This document shows positions 50,051 through 58,370 of a DNA stretch of 61,966 nt, in pieces (the stretch's first letter is position 1; every line of letters starts with the position of its first letter). A program made the position numbers and the translations under genes. This stretch comes from Bacteroidaceae bacterium. GTDB taxonomy: Bacteria > Bacteroidota > Bacteroidia > Bacteroidales > Bacteroidaceae. The stretch is taken from the NCBI GenBank assembly GCA_017467885.1, contig JAFUKC010000030.1, positions 1-61,966 on the forward strand, in the 5' to 3' direction. Under the pieces are notes generated by a model. That model searched no databases, was not told where the DNA came from, and saw nothing but the letters and a program-made list of their open reading frames with translations.

Positions 50051-52690
50051 ATGAAAAACAGTATAGGAATGCTGCTTGCAGCAATTTTAATTTCGTTTAT
50101 TACCGCATGCGGCCTGTCGCAAAGTGGGGGATTCGAGGGTAGTGATGTTTTTATTGCCGATTTTGACCGACGCAGTGCCACATTCAATAATCAGGGATAT
50201 TTTTCGGTCCTCGATGGCGACTTGTCGGTTGAACAGCGACAGGCATTGCAGTTTCTGTATGCATATATGCCTTTGCCCGATATTGCCGATTATTCGGGCG
50301 ATTTTTATCTTATGAATGTGGATTATGCTTTGCGTGCACGCAAAGAAATGCCTTGGGGCAAGAGTGTGCCCGACCGCGAATTCCTGCATTTTGTTCTTCC
50401 GGTGCGCGTGAACAATGAGGATATGGACGAAAGCCGTTCTGTTTTTTTCGAGGAACTTAAGGAACGTGTGAAGGGGCTTTCGATGTATGATGCTGTTCTT
50501 GAGGTGAATCATTGGTGCCACGAGAAGGTTACATATACCCCTTCCGATGCACGTACAAGCGCGCCGCTTGCAACAGTCCGCACTGCGCATGGACGTTGTG
50601 GCGAAGAGTCTACTTTTACTGTTGCAGCATTGCGTTCGGTGGGTATTCCGGCACGTCAGGTGTATACGCCGCGTTGGGCTCACACCGATGATAATCATGC
50701 GTGGGTAGAGGCTTGGGTAGATGGCAAGTGGCATTTTCTTGGTGCGTGCGAGCCCGAGCCGGTACTCGATTTAGGTTGGTTTAATGCCCCGGCATCGCGT
50801 GGAATGCTTATGCACACCAAAGCGTTTGGAAATTACAAAGGCCCCGAGGAGGTTGTGGGTGTTACACCTTGTTATACCGAAATTAACGTCACCTCCAATT
50901 ATGCCCCCACCGCTACTACGATTGTTCGTGTGGTTGATGCAATGGGTAATCCGGTTCGTGCAACGGTCGACTTCAAGATATATAATTATGCCGAGTTCTT
51001 CACTGCTGCACGTCGCGAAACGGATGTCGAAGGATATACGTCGCTCACTACAGGTTGTGGCGACATGCTTGCATGGGCATCAAAGGATGGCTGTTTCGGC
51101 TATGGCAAGATAAGTGCCGGTGTCACCGATACACTTACGGTTGTACTCGACAAGGGTACAGGGTATTGTGCCACTGAAGAGATGGATATAACACCGCCGG
51201 CCGAGCGTAGCACAGCCCCCGAGGTTACTCCCGAACAGCGTGCTGCCAACGACCGTCGTTTTGCCATCGAAGATTCGATACGCAATGCTTACGTTGCAAC
51301 ATTCCCAACCCGCGAAGATGCCGCCGGCTTGGCTCATGAACTATCGTTGCCTGCCGGTGATGTGCAAATGTTGCTTCAGGCTTCACGCGGCAACCATAAA
51401 ACAATAACCGATTATCTTCGTAACGCTCCGGCCGACAAACGTAAGCGGGCATTCGATTTGTTGTTCTATTTGTCGGCGAAGGATTTACGCGATATTTCGC
51501 CCGAAGTGCTTGCCGACCATGTTGTAGCGACGCTGAACACACAAACCGAGGATGAAGATTTCTTCAGATATGTGCTTAATCCGCGTGTCAGCAACGAGAT
51601 GCTTACACCATACAGAACTTTCTTTGCCAATGCGATAGATGCCGACAGTGCTGCGCTCTATCGTGCAAATCCGCAAATGTGGGTAGAGTGGTGTCGTAAC
51701 AATATCGCTATCGACAAGGAGTGGAATCCTCTGCGTTTGTGTATGTCGCCGGCGGGTGTATGGAGCATGCGTATGGCCGACACTCATTCGCGTGACATCT
51801 TTTTTGTGTCGGCAGCTCGCAGTATGGGTATCCCGGCACGCATAGACGAGGTTACCGGCAAGACTCAATATTCGTTAGGCGACAAATGGTGCGATGTTGA
51901 TTTCTCGAATGAGGAGGTAGAGCCTGCAAACAGCGGAAGATTGTATGCCACTTATACTCCTACACGTTTTATAGATAATCCGCGTTACTATTCGCACTTC
52001 TCTATTGCCAAGATTGTGAACGGCCGTGCTGTATTGCAGAATCATCCCGAGCAGGCTACATGGGCAACTTTGTTGAAAGATGGTCTTACGATGGATGAAG
52101 GCAGCTATCTTATGACTACGGGTACACGTATGGCAAATGGTGGTGTTCTTGCCCACCTCACCTTTTTCGAAGTAGTGCCGGGAGAAAAGACCGATGTTGC
52201 ATTGGTACAGCGCGAAAACAAGGATAAATTGCAGGTAATAGGCAATTTTAATAGTGAGAATCTCTTTTTCGACCTCAACGAGCAACGTTCGCGCTCGCTT
52301 CTTTCTGCAACGGGTCGCGGATATTATATAATAGCTTTAATAGATCCTAACAGCGAACCTACAAATCATTTCTTGCGCGATGTAGCACCTTACAAGGAGG
52401 CTTTCGAGCAGTGGGGGCAGAAGATGGTTCTTCTATTTAGAAACCGGGCCGAAGCCGATCGCTTTAGAGTTTGCGAATTTCAACCTCTTCTTCCCTCTAC
52501 TGTTGTATGGGGAACAGATATAGATGATAAGATTCGCAACGAGATTGTAACAGCTATGAAATTGAAGAGCCCCAACAACCCGGTGATATTGGTTGCCGAC
52601 ACTTTTAACCGCATCGTCTTTATGTCGCAGGGATACTCCATAGGGCTTGGCGAGCAGTTGGTTAAGGTTTTAAATATGCTTGACGATTAA
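50051..52690 (+). CDS. Lipoprotein with two transglutaminase-like domains, second one degenerate
   Basis: 879 residues; lipobox SFITAC (Cys20). The first transglutaminase core (about 140-240) keeps Cys183 in HGRCGEES and His216 in DNHAWVEAWVDGKW. A carboxypeptidase-regulatory/Ig-like domain follows (about 285-380). After a low-complexity linker and a helical region, a second similar domain (about 540-660) has the matching SRDIFFVSAARSMGIPARID, but the catalytic Cys is absent (Ser-Arg-Asp there). The C-terminal 150 residues look thioredoxin-like. Probable role: peptide or amide processing at the periplasmic side or surface. Substrate unknown; no operon partners. Confidence 0.85.
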   Translation: MKNSIGMLLAAILISFITACGLSQSGGFEGSDVFIADFDRRSATFNNQGYFSVLDGDLSVEQRQALQFLYAYMPLPDIADYSGDFYLMNVDYALRARKEMPWGKSVPDREFLHFVLPVRVNNEDMDESRSVFFEELKERVKGLSMYDAVLEVNHWCHEKVTYTPSDARTSAPLATVRTAHGRCGEESTFTVAALRSVGIPARQVYTPRWAHTDDNHAWVEAWVDGKWHFLGACEPEPVLDLGWFNAPASRGMLMHTKAFGNYKGPEEVVGVTPCYTEINVTSNYAPTATTIVRVVDAMGNPVRATVDFKIYNYAEFFTAARRETDVEGYTSLTTGCGDMLAWASKDGCFGYGKISAGVTDTLTVVLDKGTGYCATEEMDITPPAERSTAPEVTPEQRAANDRRFAIEDSIRNAYVATFPTREDAAGLAHELSLPAGDVQMLLQASRGNHKTITDYLRNAPADKRKRAFDLLFYLSAKDLRDISPEVLADHVVATLNTQTEDEDFFRYVLNPRVSNEMLTPYRTFFANAIDADSAALYRANPQMWVEWCRNNIAIDKEWNPLRLCMSPAGVWSMRMADTHSRDIFFVSAARSMGIPARIDEVTGKTQYSLGDKWCDVDFSNEEVEPANSGRLYATYTPTRFIDNPRYYSHFSIAKIVNGRAVLQNHPEQATWATLLKDGLTMDEGSYLMTTGTRMANGGVLAHLTFFEVVPGEKTDVALVQRENKDKLQVIGNFNSENLFFDLNEQRSRSLLSATGRGYYIIALIDPNSEPTNHFLRDVAPYKEAFEQWGQKMVLLFRNRAEADRFRVCEFQPLLPSTVVWGTDIDDKIRNEIVTAMKLKSPNNPVILVADTFNRIVFMSQGYSIGLGEQLVKVLNMLDD

Positions 52691-52906
52691 GGAACAGTTT
52701 ATAAATATATCAAGGTTGGATAAAGCAATTATGATATAATCGTTTTTAGAATTAAGAAACTGTTTGAAGTTATTAAATCAACGATATAAATTCAAACAGC
52801 TTCTATGAGGTTGCTAAATACTCTATTTATGCAGCCTCTTGCTTTTTTATGCCTGTGTGGCATGAAATCCTGTAACAACCCTAATATTCACATCTTATCC
52901 TTTTAA
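52691..52906. other. Intergenic region after the transglutaminase gene
   Basis: Apart from the palindrome at 52754-52804 and a half-copy (GGAACAGTTTATAAAT, near 52691), I see no gene. From 52805 to 52906 the sequence is A/T-rich without a coding frame. Confidence 0.5.
52754..52804. repeat. AGAAACTGTTTGAA palindrome
   Basis: AAGAAACTGTTTGAA (52754-52768) and TTCAAACAGCTTCT (52791-52804) are inverted with one mismatch around 22 bases. The arms match the termini of the 38172/60325 elements, as if an internal deletion left only the ends. Confidence 0.6.
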
Positions 52907-52946
52907 TAATAAAAATAGAGCAGAGATCCTCCCGGATGTCTGCTCT
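52907..52946 (-). terminator. Terminator of the secreted-protein/small-protein operon
   Basis: On the minus strand AGAGCAGA and TCTGCTCT, with inner ATCC/GGAT pairs across a C-C mismatch, form a stem with GGGA loop (52917-52946) followed by ATTTTTATTATT. It lies 92 bases after the small gene's stop. Confidence 0.8.
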
Positions 52947-53038
52947 GAAAACCTTATTTATTAATTTAATTAACGAGGCTCGATGAGAAATGACCCCGTT
53001 AAAGTGTAGTCAAAAATTAAAAATTAGTTAAAAGTGTC

Positions 53039-53206
53039 TTACTTGTTCCAGAGGTTACCCCACTCGCCACGACGACCACCGTCAAGACGCTCTGAGCCGG
53101 CTGTGGCATCATTTGCACTGTATTTAATTTCTATTGATGCAGCAATCATGCTCTCGGCCTCAATGTTCATCTCTGCAATTGCAGGTGCTATATATGTCTT
53201 TTTCAT
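53039..53206 (-). CDS. 55-residue KKTYIAP small protein, unknown function
   Basis: Translated by hand from the minus strand: MKKTYIAPAIAEMNIEAESM, then IAASIEIKYSANDATAGSER, then LDGGRRGEWGNLWNK. ATG at 53206 with an A-rich AAAGAAAAAA before it, TAA at 53039-53041. The opening KKxYxxPxxE...ES(M/L)IAAS resembles short Bacteroidales proteins I have seen, which have no known function; the tail is Gly/Arg/Trp-rich. There is no signal peptide, TM segment or GG leader motif. It lies 88 bases after the secreted 750-residue protein gene on the same strand and before a terminator, so the two are probably co-transcribed. Not confirmed as translated. Confidence 0.7.
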   Translation of the reverse strand: MKKTYIAPAIAEMNIEAESMIAASIEIKYSANDATAGSERLDGGRRGEWGNLWNK

Positions 53207-53243
53207 TTTTTTCTTTATGTTTAAAATGTCAACTGTTATTTGT

Positions 53244-53280
53244 TTTCATAATCCCTGCCCTGTGTGCAGGGATTATGAAA
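53244..53280 (-). repeat. Perfect 15-bp hairpin between the secreted-protein gene and the small gene
   Basis: TTTCATAATCCCTGC (53244-53258) and GCAGGGATTATGAAA (53266-53280) pair perfectly around a 7-base loop, 14 bases past the upstream stop. No T run follows on the transcribed strand (ACAAATAAC), so read-through to the small gene is likely and the hairpin may stabilise or process the messenger. Confidence 0.7.
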
Positions 53281-53294
53281 TTTCAAACTCTCAA

Positions 53295-55547
53295 TTACTT
53301 AACAACAACTTTTTTCCCGTTAACAATGTAGATACCGGGAGCGTTGATGCTCTCTACGCAACGGCCTGTGAGGTCGTAGATAACCTGCTCGCCTGCCTCT
53401 GAAGCCTCAACCTCGTCGATGGCTGTTGTGCCCTCGATGCGGAACGAGAAACCGTTGCTCTGCAATTCTGCAGGTAACTCAAGGTGAGCTTTGAATGTAC
53501 CAACCTCACTACCGGTGTATTTATACAAACCGATGCCCTCTGTTGCATTGTTCTGCAAAGTAAGTGTGGTAGCACTGCTTGATACATTTGCTGTGGCTGC
53601 TGCGCCTGTGAGCATGTTTGTACCCTCGAACTCAACATCGTTGGTTATTACGAAATCATAGCTACCCTCGTTTGCTGCAATAATCACACCTTGGTTGGCA
53701 GGAATTGTTCCTTCCAATGCTGTCAACACTGCACTGTTCTCCGATGTAGATGTAAGCACGTATGCTGTAACATCACCGGGGATGGTGGTTGCTACGGGGA
53801 AGTATGCAGTAGCATAGCCTGCTGCACTTACGCTTACGGGGAGTGATGTAACCTCCTCGATCCACCAGCTGTAACCATCTCTGCTATCGGGTGTTCCCGC
53901 ACCGCTGTCGATGCCATCGCCATCGCCATAGATATAACGTCCACCCACGTTTACATAGTAGGAGCCGGGCTTACCTTCGCTGAATGTAACAGCAGAGGTT
54001 GTTCCAATTTCATTCAAATTATAAGCGTTGATATACAAACCTTCGGTATAAGAGAGAAGCGCACCGTTTGTATACATGAATATTCTTGCATTTTCACTTC
54101 CGTTCATAACCAAGCGGCTGTTGTCGTTTATCTCCGAAGAGAGATACTTCATTCCTGTAGCTGTGCAACGAATACGATAGAACTTACCATCCTCGGGAAG
54201 GTTGATTGTTATATTGTCGATTGCGTTGTTAATTGCTGAAATGTGGCTCTGGGCACCTTCTGCTGTTACATCTGTCCCTGCCAAATATGTCTCTGCTGCT
54301 GCAACAACTTCGTTAATGGGAGCAGCTGTTTCGTCTATCAAAGAATAGGAGTTCATGCCTTCGCCAATACGCCATGTTGCATTCCAAGAGTCGTAGTATT
54401 TGGTTTTTGTATCACTGATTAAGCTTTCCAATTCAGAGGTATACATTCCGATGGCTTCGTATGCCTCAACTGCAGCTTCAATTGTGGCAATGGTTGTATC
54501 GTCCAATGTTCCAACCTTCTCAACCTTATGAACGTTACCGGCATCACCGGTTACGCCCCAACCGCCGTTCCAGCTGATAAGGCCGTTGCCATACTGATTC
54601 GAATGGTTCACTACGCTTGTACCGCCGTCACTCGATATCATAATGGGGTGTGTGTCTACACTGCTTAATTTAAATGTAAGTTTTGTGGTTTGCGGAGTGT
54701 CCGATGCGGGAATATCTGTATTGTTTGTAGATTCGGTTCCCAAGAACTTTTGGGCACCAATATTATACATATAATAGAATCCGTTGTCCGATTTATATAC
54801 GGCCCACTGACAGTTGGCAACATCGCTGCCTACGGTGAGAGAGGTGTACATGTATTGTGAAATAAAGTAATCGGTGGTTGTGTTTGCATCATACATCATA
54901 TATGCATTATCCGAACGATTTGAAATGAATGTATATACACCATCGTTGGCAAAGTCCTCGATAGCTGTCACATATTCTTTGGCTGCTTCTGCATTTAAAT
55001 ACTCTTGGATAGCGGCAATAGCATCGCTTGAGTCAAAAGTTGCATCTGCAACTTCATTAATAGCTACACAGTTACCCCCATCGTCTGTGCTATTCCAAAA
55101 TGTAATTATACCGTAGTCGTAGCTATTGGAGACTCCAATATGGCTGCCATTCAAAGAAACTACAACCGGATAGCTTTCATTAAAAGTGGTACCGGTGGTT
55201 GCATCGAGGGTGATTGTATGATTCGGAGTATCGGAAAGTGATGTGTAATTTCCGTTTTTGTTTACGAACTTCTTTGCACCGACACTGTACAAGTAATAGC
55301 TTCCTTCGTATTCTACGAATGCAAATTGTTGATTAGGGTCTGTTGTATCTACACTTATTCCTAATTTGCCTGTAGAATACAGAGCAGTAGGATCGTCGGA
55401 GTTGTAGTACCAAGTACCACGTCCGTTGTCTCCTACGGTAATCGTGTAGCATTTGTCGTTACTGAATTCTGTCACAGATGTAATCTGCGCCATTGCTGTG
55501 GTAACCATAGCTGCCAACAGCGAGAGAATTAATGTAAATTTTCTCAT
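53295..55547 (-). CDS. Secreted repeat protein with T9SS-type tail
   Basis: 750 residues. Signal peptide 1-20 (LLAAMVTTAMA). Two clear internal repeats of about 150 residues: about 22-166 (SYYLYSVGAKKFVNKNG) and about 193-345 (GFYYMYNIGAQKFLGTE), probably beta-trefoil/ricin-like and possibly carbohydrate binding. A helical segment about 350-440 follows, then a third related module (FYRIRCTATGMKYLSSE, RYIYGDGDGI) and an Ig-like region. It ends YDLTGRCVES...GIYIVNGKKVVVK, a T9SS type A-like signal. No catalytic domain is recognised. A -7 box TACATTTG (55639-55632) lies inside a bracketing pair of inverted repeats. The leader is about 80 bases. Confidence 0.85.
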   Translation of the reverse strand: MRKFTLILSLLAAMVTTAMAQITSVTEFSNDKCYTITVGDNGRGTWYYNSDDPTALYSTGKLGISVDTTDPNQQFAFVEYEGSYYLYSVGAKKFVNKNGNYTSLSDTPNHTITLDATTGTTFNESYPVVVSLNGSHIGVSNSYDYGIITFWNSTDDGGNCVAINEVADATFDSSDAIAAIQEYLNAEAAKEYVTAIEDFANDGVYTFISNRSDNAYMMYDANTTTDYFISQYMYTSLTVGSDVANCQWAVYKSDNGFYYMYNIGAQKFLGTESTNNTDIPASDTPQTTKLTFKLSSVDTHPIMISSDGGTSVVNHSNQYGNGLISWNGGWGVTGDAGNVHKVEKVGTLDDTTIATIEAAVEAYEAIGMYTSELESLISDTKTKYYDSWNATWRIGEGMNSYSLIDETAAPINEVVAAAETYLAGTDVTAEGAQSHISAINNAIDNITINLPEDGKFYRIRCTATGMKYLSSEINDNSRLVMNGSENARIFMYTNGALLSYTEGLYINAYNLNEIGTTSAVTFSEGKPGSYYVNVGGRYIYGDGDGIDSGAGTPDSRDGYSWWIEEVTSLPVSVSAAGYATAYFPVATTIPGDVTAYVLTSTSENSAVLTALEGTIPANQGVIIAANEGSYDFVITNDVEFEGTNMLTGAAATANVSSSATTLTLQNNATEGIGLYKYTGSEVGTFKAHLELPAELQSNGFSFRIEGTTAIDEVEASEAGEQVIYDLTGRCVESINAPGIYIVNGKKVVVK

Positions 55548-55597
55548 GGTTTAATTATTTAAGGTTAATAAAATATTGATATTCAATCATATGTGCT

Positions 55598-55784
55598 TGT
55601 ATCTCTTAAAAAGAGATATTATTAGCGATTGCAAATGTAATAAACTTTTGTGAATAAATCGATTACAAAACATCTTTTTTTGATAAAACTTGTAAATTTT
55701 TCATTTTTTTGCCTCTCCACCAGCCGGTATAAGGTTAATAGATAAATATTTATCATAAGCGAATATCTCTTTTTAAGAGATACA
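55598..55784. repeat. 23-base inverted repeats bracketing a promoter (possible invertible segment)
   Basis: The 23 bases 55598-55620 reappear exactly, inverted, at 55762-55784; each contains the palindrome ATCTCTT/AAGAGAT with an AAA (or TTT) centre. The outer flanks also match in part (GCTTGT). Between lie 141 A/T-rich bases with the minus-strand -7 box TACATTTG (55639-55632) aimed at the 750-residue protein. This geometry fits an invertible promoter; two binding sites for a dimeric regulator would also explain it. No recombinase gene is in the window. Confidence 0.55.
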
Positions 55785-55876
55785 CTTACAAGCGCTTGGT
55801 AACTAAAAGTTTATCATCTTTTTTTTGAGGGATATATCACTCCTCTGATTACAAAACTTCTTACTCTTATAATTTC
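55785..55876. other. A/T-rich spacer
   Basis: No gene or clear structure found between the inverted repeat and the direct repeats. Confidence 0.4.
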
Positions 55877-55978
55877 CCGGTTATCTTTTAGGATTACCAT
55901 TGGCAATAGTTCAGCATAAAGCCATAGCAGAAGTAATTTTTAACCTTCGGCACTGTCAGAATCACAATGAGCCACCGA
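55877..55978. repeat. Direct repeat, copy A
   Basis: About 100 bases in the same orientation as 56109-56210. The 86-base core (55893-55978) starts ATTACCATTGGCAAT and ends CAATGAGCCACCGA with few differences; flanks (CCGGTT...) are also similar. It overlaps a short direct repeat ACCGAnAAATTAAT (at about 55974 and 55997). Nothing is encoded. Confidence 0.75.
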
Positions 55979-56108
55979 GAAATTAATAGAGAGAACTACC
56001 GAAAAATTAATGAATAAAAATCTCTCTTTCTATCTTCTCGGTATCATTATCGGTTCATCTTTCTATCAAGCATTTCTTTTTTATGTTCTTTGTCGCTCGC
56101 TTACGGTG

Positions 56109-56210
56109 CCGGTTGTTTCTTAAAAATTACCATTGGCAATGGTTCAGCATAATGTATAGCAGAAGTAATTTTAAATCTTCGGCACTGTCAGAATCACAAT
56201 GAGCCACCGA
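56109..56210. repeat. Direct repeat, copy B
   Basis: Second copy of the roughly 100-base sequence; it contains CCATTG-G-CAATGG, a perfect palindrome that is broken by one change in copy A. The copies are 232 bases apart, downstream of cutC on the minus strand. Origin and function unknown; possibly transcribed as the 3' end of the fucosidase-cutC messenger. Confidence 0.75.
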
Positions 56211-56252
56211 ACAGGTTTAAGGGCCATTGTGCGAGTGTCTTCTCTCCCCTTG

Positions 56253-56993
56253 TTAAAAATTGATAGCCTCGATGATTCGCTTCACCTCTTTGGGGTCGGT
56301 CTCTTTTCGTGCAAATTCGTCGTTGTCGGTATTTCCCATGCTTACACCGTTGTGACGATAGAGCATTCTGCTGCCCACATTGGCACGGGCCGATGCATGT
56401 ATCTCGTGTGCTCCGCTTGCATGTAATATTTTTGCTGCATTGCCGGCATTTACTCCGCATCCGGGCATAATGGATATGCGTCCTTCAGCCTTTTCCACTA
56501 ATTTCTTTAGCAGTTCTATTCCATGCTCGGCTGTTGCAGCCTGCCCCGATGTGAGTATTCTGTTGCAACCAAGTGAGATTATCTGTTCCAATGCGGCAAA
56601 GGGGTCGCGACACATATCGAATGCCCTGTGGAATGTGATGTTCATGCCCTGTGCTGCCTCTGTAAGTTGCCTGCACACAGCAATGTCAATCTCTCCTTCG
56701 GCAGTAAGTGCACCTATTACTACGCCGTCGGCACCAAGCTCCTTTGCTGTAATTATGTCGTTTACCATGCATGCGGTTTCTTCTTTGTCGTAGAGAAAAT
56801 CGCCGCCTCGCGGACGTATCAACACATGCAGGGCTATTCCTTCTATCTTGCGGGCTTCGCTAATGAGCCCGGCCGAGGGTGTTACTCCGCCAATTTCCAA
56901 CGCTGCACACAACTCTGCACGTTGCGCTCCGCCGTTGCGTGCCGAAATAACACTTTCTACACTTCCGGTACATACCTCTAATATATTGTACAT
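56253..56993 (-). CDS. cutC: CutC family protein
   Basis: 246 residues forming a TIM barrel. Signatures: EVCTGSVESVISARNGGAQRAELCAAL near the start, GLTP-like GVTPSAGLI, LIRPRGGDFLYD, GVVIGALTAEGEIDI, FHRAFDMCRDP, RILTSGQAAT and MPGCGVNAGNA. CutC was linked to copper homeostasis in E. coli, but that is disputed and the true substrate is uncertain; in gut Bacteroidales it often sits with glycoside hydrolases, as here after a GH29 gene (13 bases apart). An unidentified sugar-related role is possible. Confidence 0.92.
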   Translation of the reverse strand: MYNILEVCTGSVESVISARNGGAQRAELCAALEIGGVTPSAGLISEARKIEGIALHVLIRPRGGDFLYDKEETACMVNDIITAKELGADGVVIGALTAEGEIDIAVCRQLTEAAQGMNITFHRAFDMCRDPFAALEQIISLGCNRILTSGQAATAEHGIELLKKLVEKAEGRISIMPGCGVNAGNAAKILHASGAHEIHASARANVGSRMLYRHNGVSMGNTDNDEFARKETDPKEVKRIIEAINF

Positions 56994-57006
56994 ATTGAGC
57001 CGCTTC

Positions 57007-58320
57007 TTATTTTGTTATAAGTTCTATAATATAGTCGGTTCCTTCGGGTGCCTTGTCGAATATGAGTGTTATGCCCTGCTTGCTTTTCTTGTATTTTACA
57101 GGTTGTTTACCGTCGTATGTAAAGGCTTTCTTCACTTTGCATTGCAGTGGTAGGAACAATTCTGTCTCTTTGCAATCGAAAATATGAATAAACAAGCGGT
57201 TGCCTTTTCTTGTAGTCACACCCCAATCTTGTACGGGTATGTCGCCGGCTGTTGTTTCGTAGATAGTTTCGCCATATTTGCTTGTCCACTTACCCATCTC
57301 TTTCAGGCGTTCTATGGCTGCGGCCGGTAATTCACCGTTGGGTTGTGGCCCTACATTTAGCAACAGGTTGGCTCCTTTGCCTGCAGTACTTACAAGGTAA
57401 CGGATAAGGGTTTCGCTACTTTTATAATTTTGGTCGATAATCTTATATCCCCACATGCCATTCATTGTCTGGCAGGTCTCCAGTGGCAGGCGGCTTATAT
57501 CCTGTCCCGAAAGTCCTGCTTTATTCTCGCCGGGAAGGTCGCGCTCGAATATCTGAATATCTTCGCCCTCGTGCGGGGCAATGTGGTGGTTGTTACCGAC
57601 AAGGCATGCGGGTTGCAGTTTATGTATAAGTGCATATTGCTGTGGCAACTGCCAATCGAAAGGAATGCTGTCTTGGTCGTGGTCCCAATGGCCGTCGAAC
57701 CAGATGGCACCAATCTCTCCGTAGTTGGTGAGCAGCTCGGTAAGCTGTCGGTTCATGAATGAATAGTACGCCGGCCAATTTTCTTTGCTCTTGTCGCGCC
57801 CGGTTACGGTGGTCGCGGTGCGCCCCAAAGGATAATCTTCGCGTGTCCAATCGATGTGTGAGTAGTAAAGATGCAGTTTTATGCCCTGTCGGTGGCACTC
57901 GTCGGCAAGTTCCTTTATAACATCACGTCCGAACGGTGTGGCATCCACAATGTTATATTCCGATTGCTCGGTATCCCACAGCGAGAAGCCGTCGTGGTGG
58001 CGGCTTGTGAAGCAGATATATTTGGCACCGGCCTCTTTAATGGCCGAAACCCACTCTTTGGCGTCGAAACGGTGAGGATAGAAGGCGTCGGCCGATTTTG
58101 CATATTCGTCGACATTCAGTCCGGCATTCTGTAAGTACCATTCACCTTGAGCAAACATGCTGTAAAGGCCCCAGTGGAGGAATATTCCAAATTTACTGTC
58201 GGCAAACTCCTGACGTGCTTTCAGGTTCTCGACGGTTGGTGTATATATGTTTTCTTGTGCCACAATGCTATGGGCAAACAACAATGATGTGAGTGCAAAC
58301 GATAGGATTCTTTTTTTCAT
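57007..58320 (-). CDS. GH29 alpha-L-fucosidase, secreted
   Basis: 437 residues with a signal peptide (SFALTSLLFAHSIVAQ). The GH29 fold shows DSKFGIFLHWGLYS, SRHHDGFSLWDTEQSEYNI (residues about 106-124), and GAIWFDGHW with the catalytic nucleophile Asp209. It releases terminal alpha-fucose, for example from mucin or Lewis-type glycans, with retention. It should be periplasmic or exported by Sec; no T9SS tail is visible. It is the first gene of the fucosidase-cutC pair. Its promoter (TTTG-N20-TATCTTTG, 58402-58371) shares a palindrome with the divergent small-gene promoter. Confidence 0.93.
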   Translation of the reverse strand: MKKRILSFALTSLLFAHSIVAQENIYTPTVENLKARQEFADSKFGIFLHWGLYSMFAQGEWYLQNAGLNVDEYAKSADAFYPHRFDAKEWVSAIKEAGAKYICFTSRHHDGFSLWDTEQSEYNIVDATPFGRDVIKELADECHRQGIKLHLYYSHIDWTREDYPLGRTATTVTGRDKSKENWPAYYSFMNRQLTELLTNYGEIGAIWFDGHWDHDQDSIPFDWQLPQQYALIHKLQPACLVGNNHHIAPHEGEDIQIFERDLPGENKAGLSGQDISRLPLETCQTMNGMWGYKIIDQNYKSSETLIRYLVSTAGKGANLLLNVGPQPNGELPAAAIERLKEMGKWTSKYGETIYETTAGDIPVQDWGVTTRKGNRLFIHIFDCKETELFLPLQCKVKKAFTYDGKQPVKYKKSKQGITLIFDKAPEGTDYIIELITK

Positions 58321-58370
58321 CTCTGTTTGTTTTGTGGTTAATATAGTTTTTGTTTATGTTATAGGGTTCC

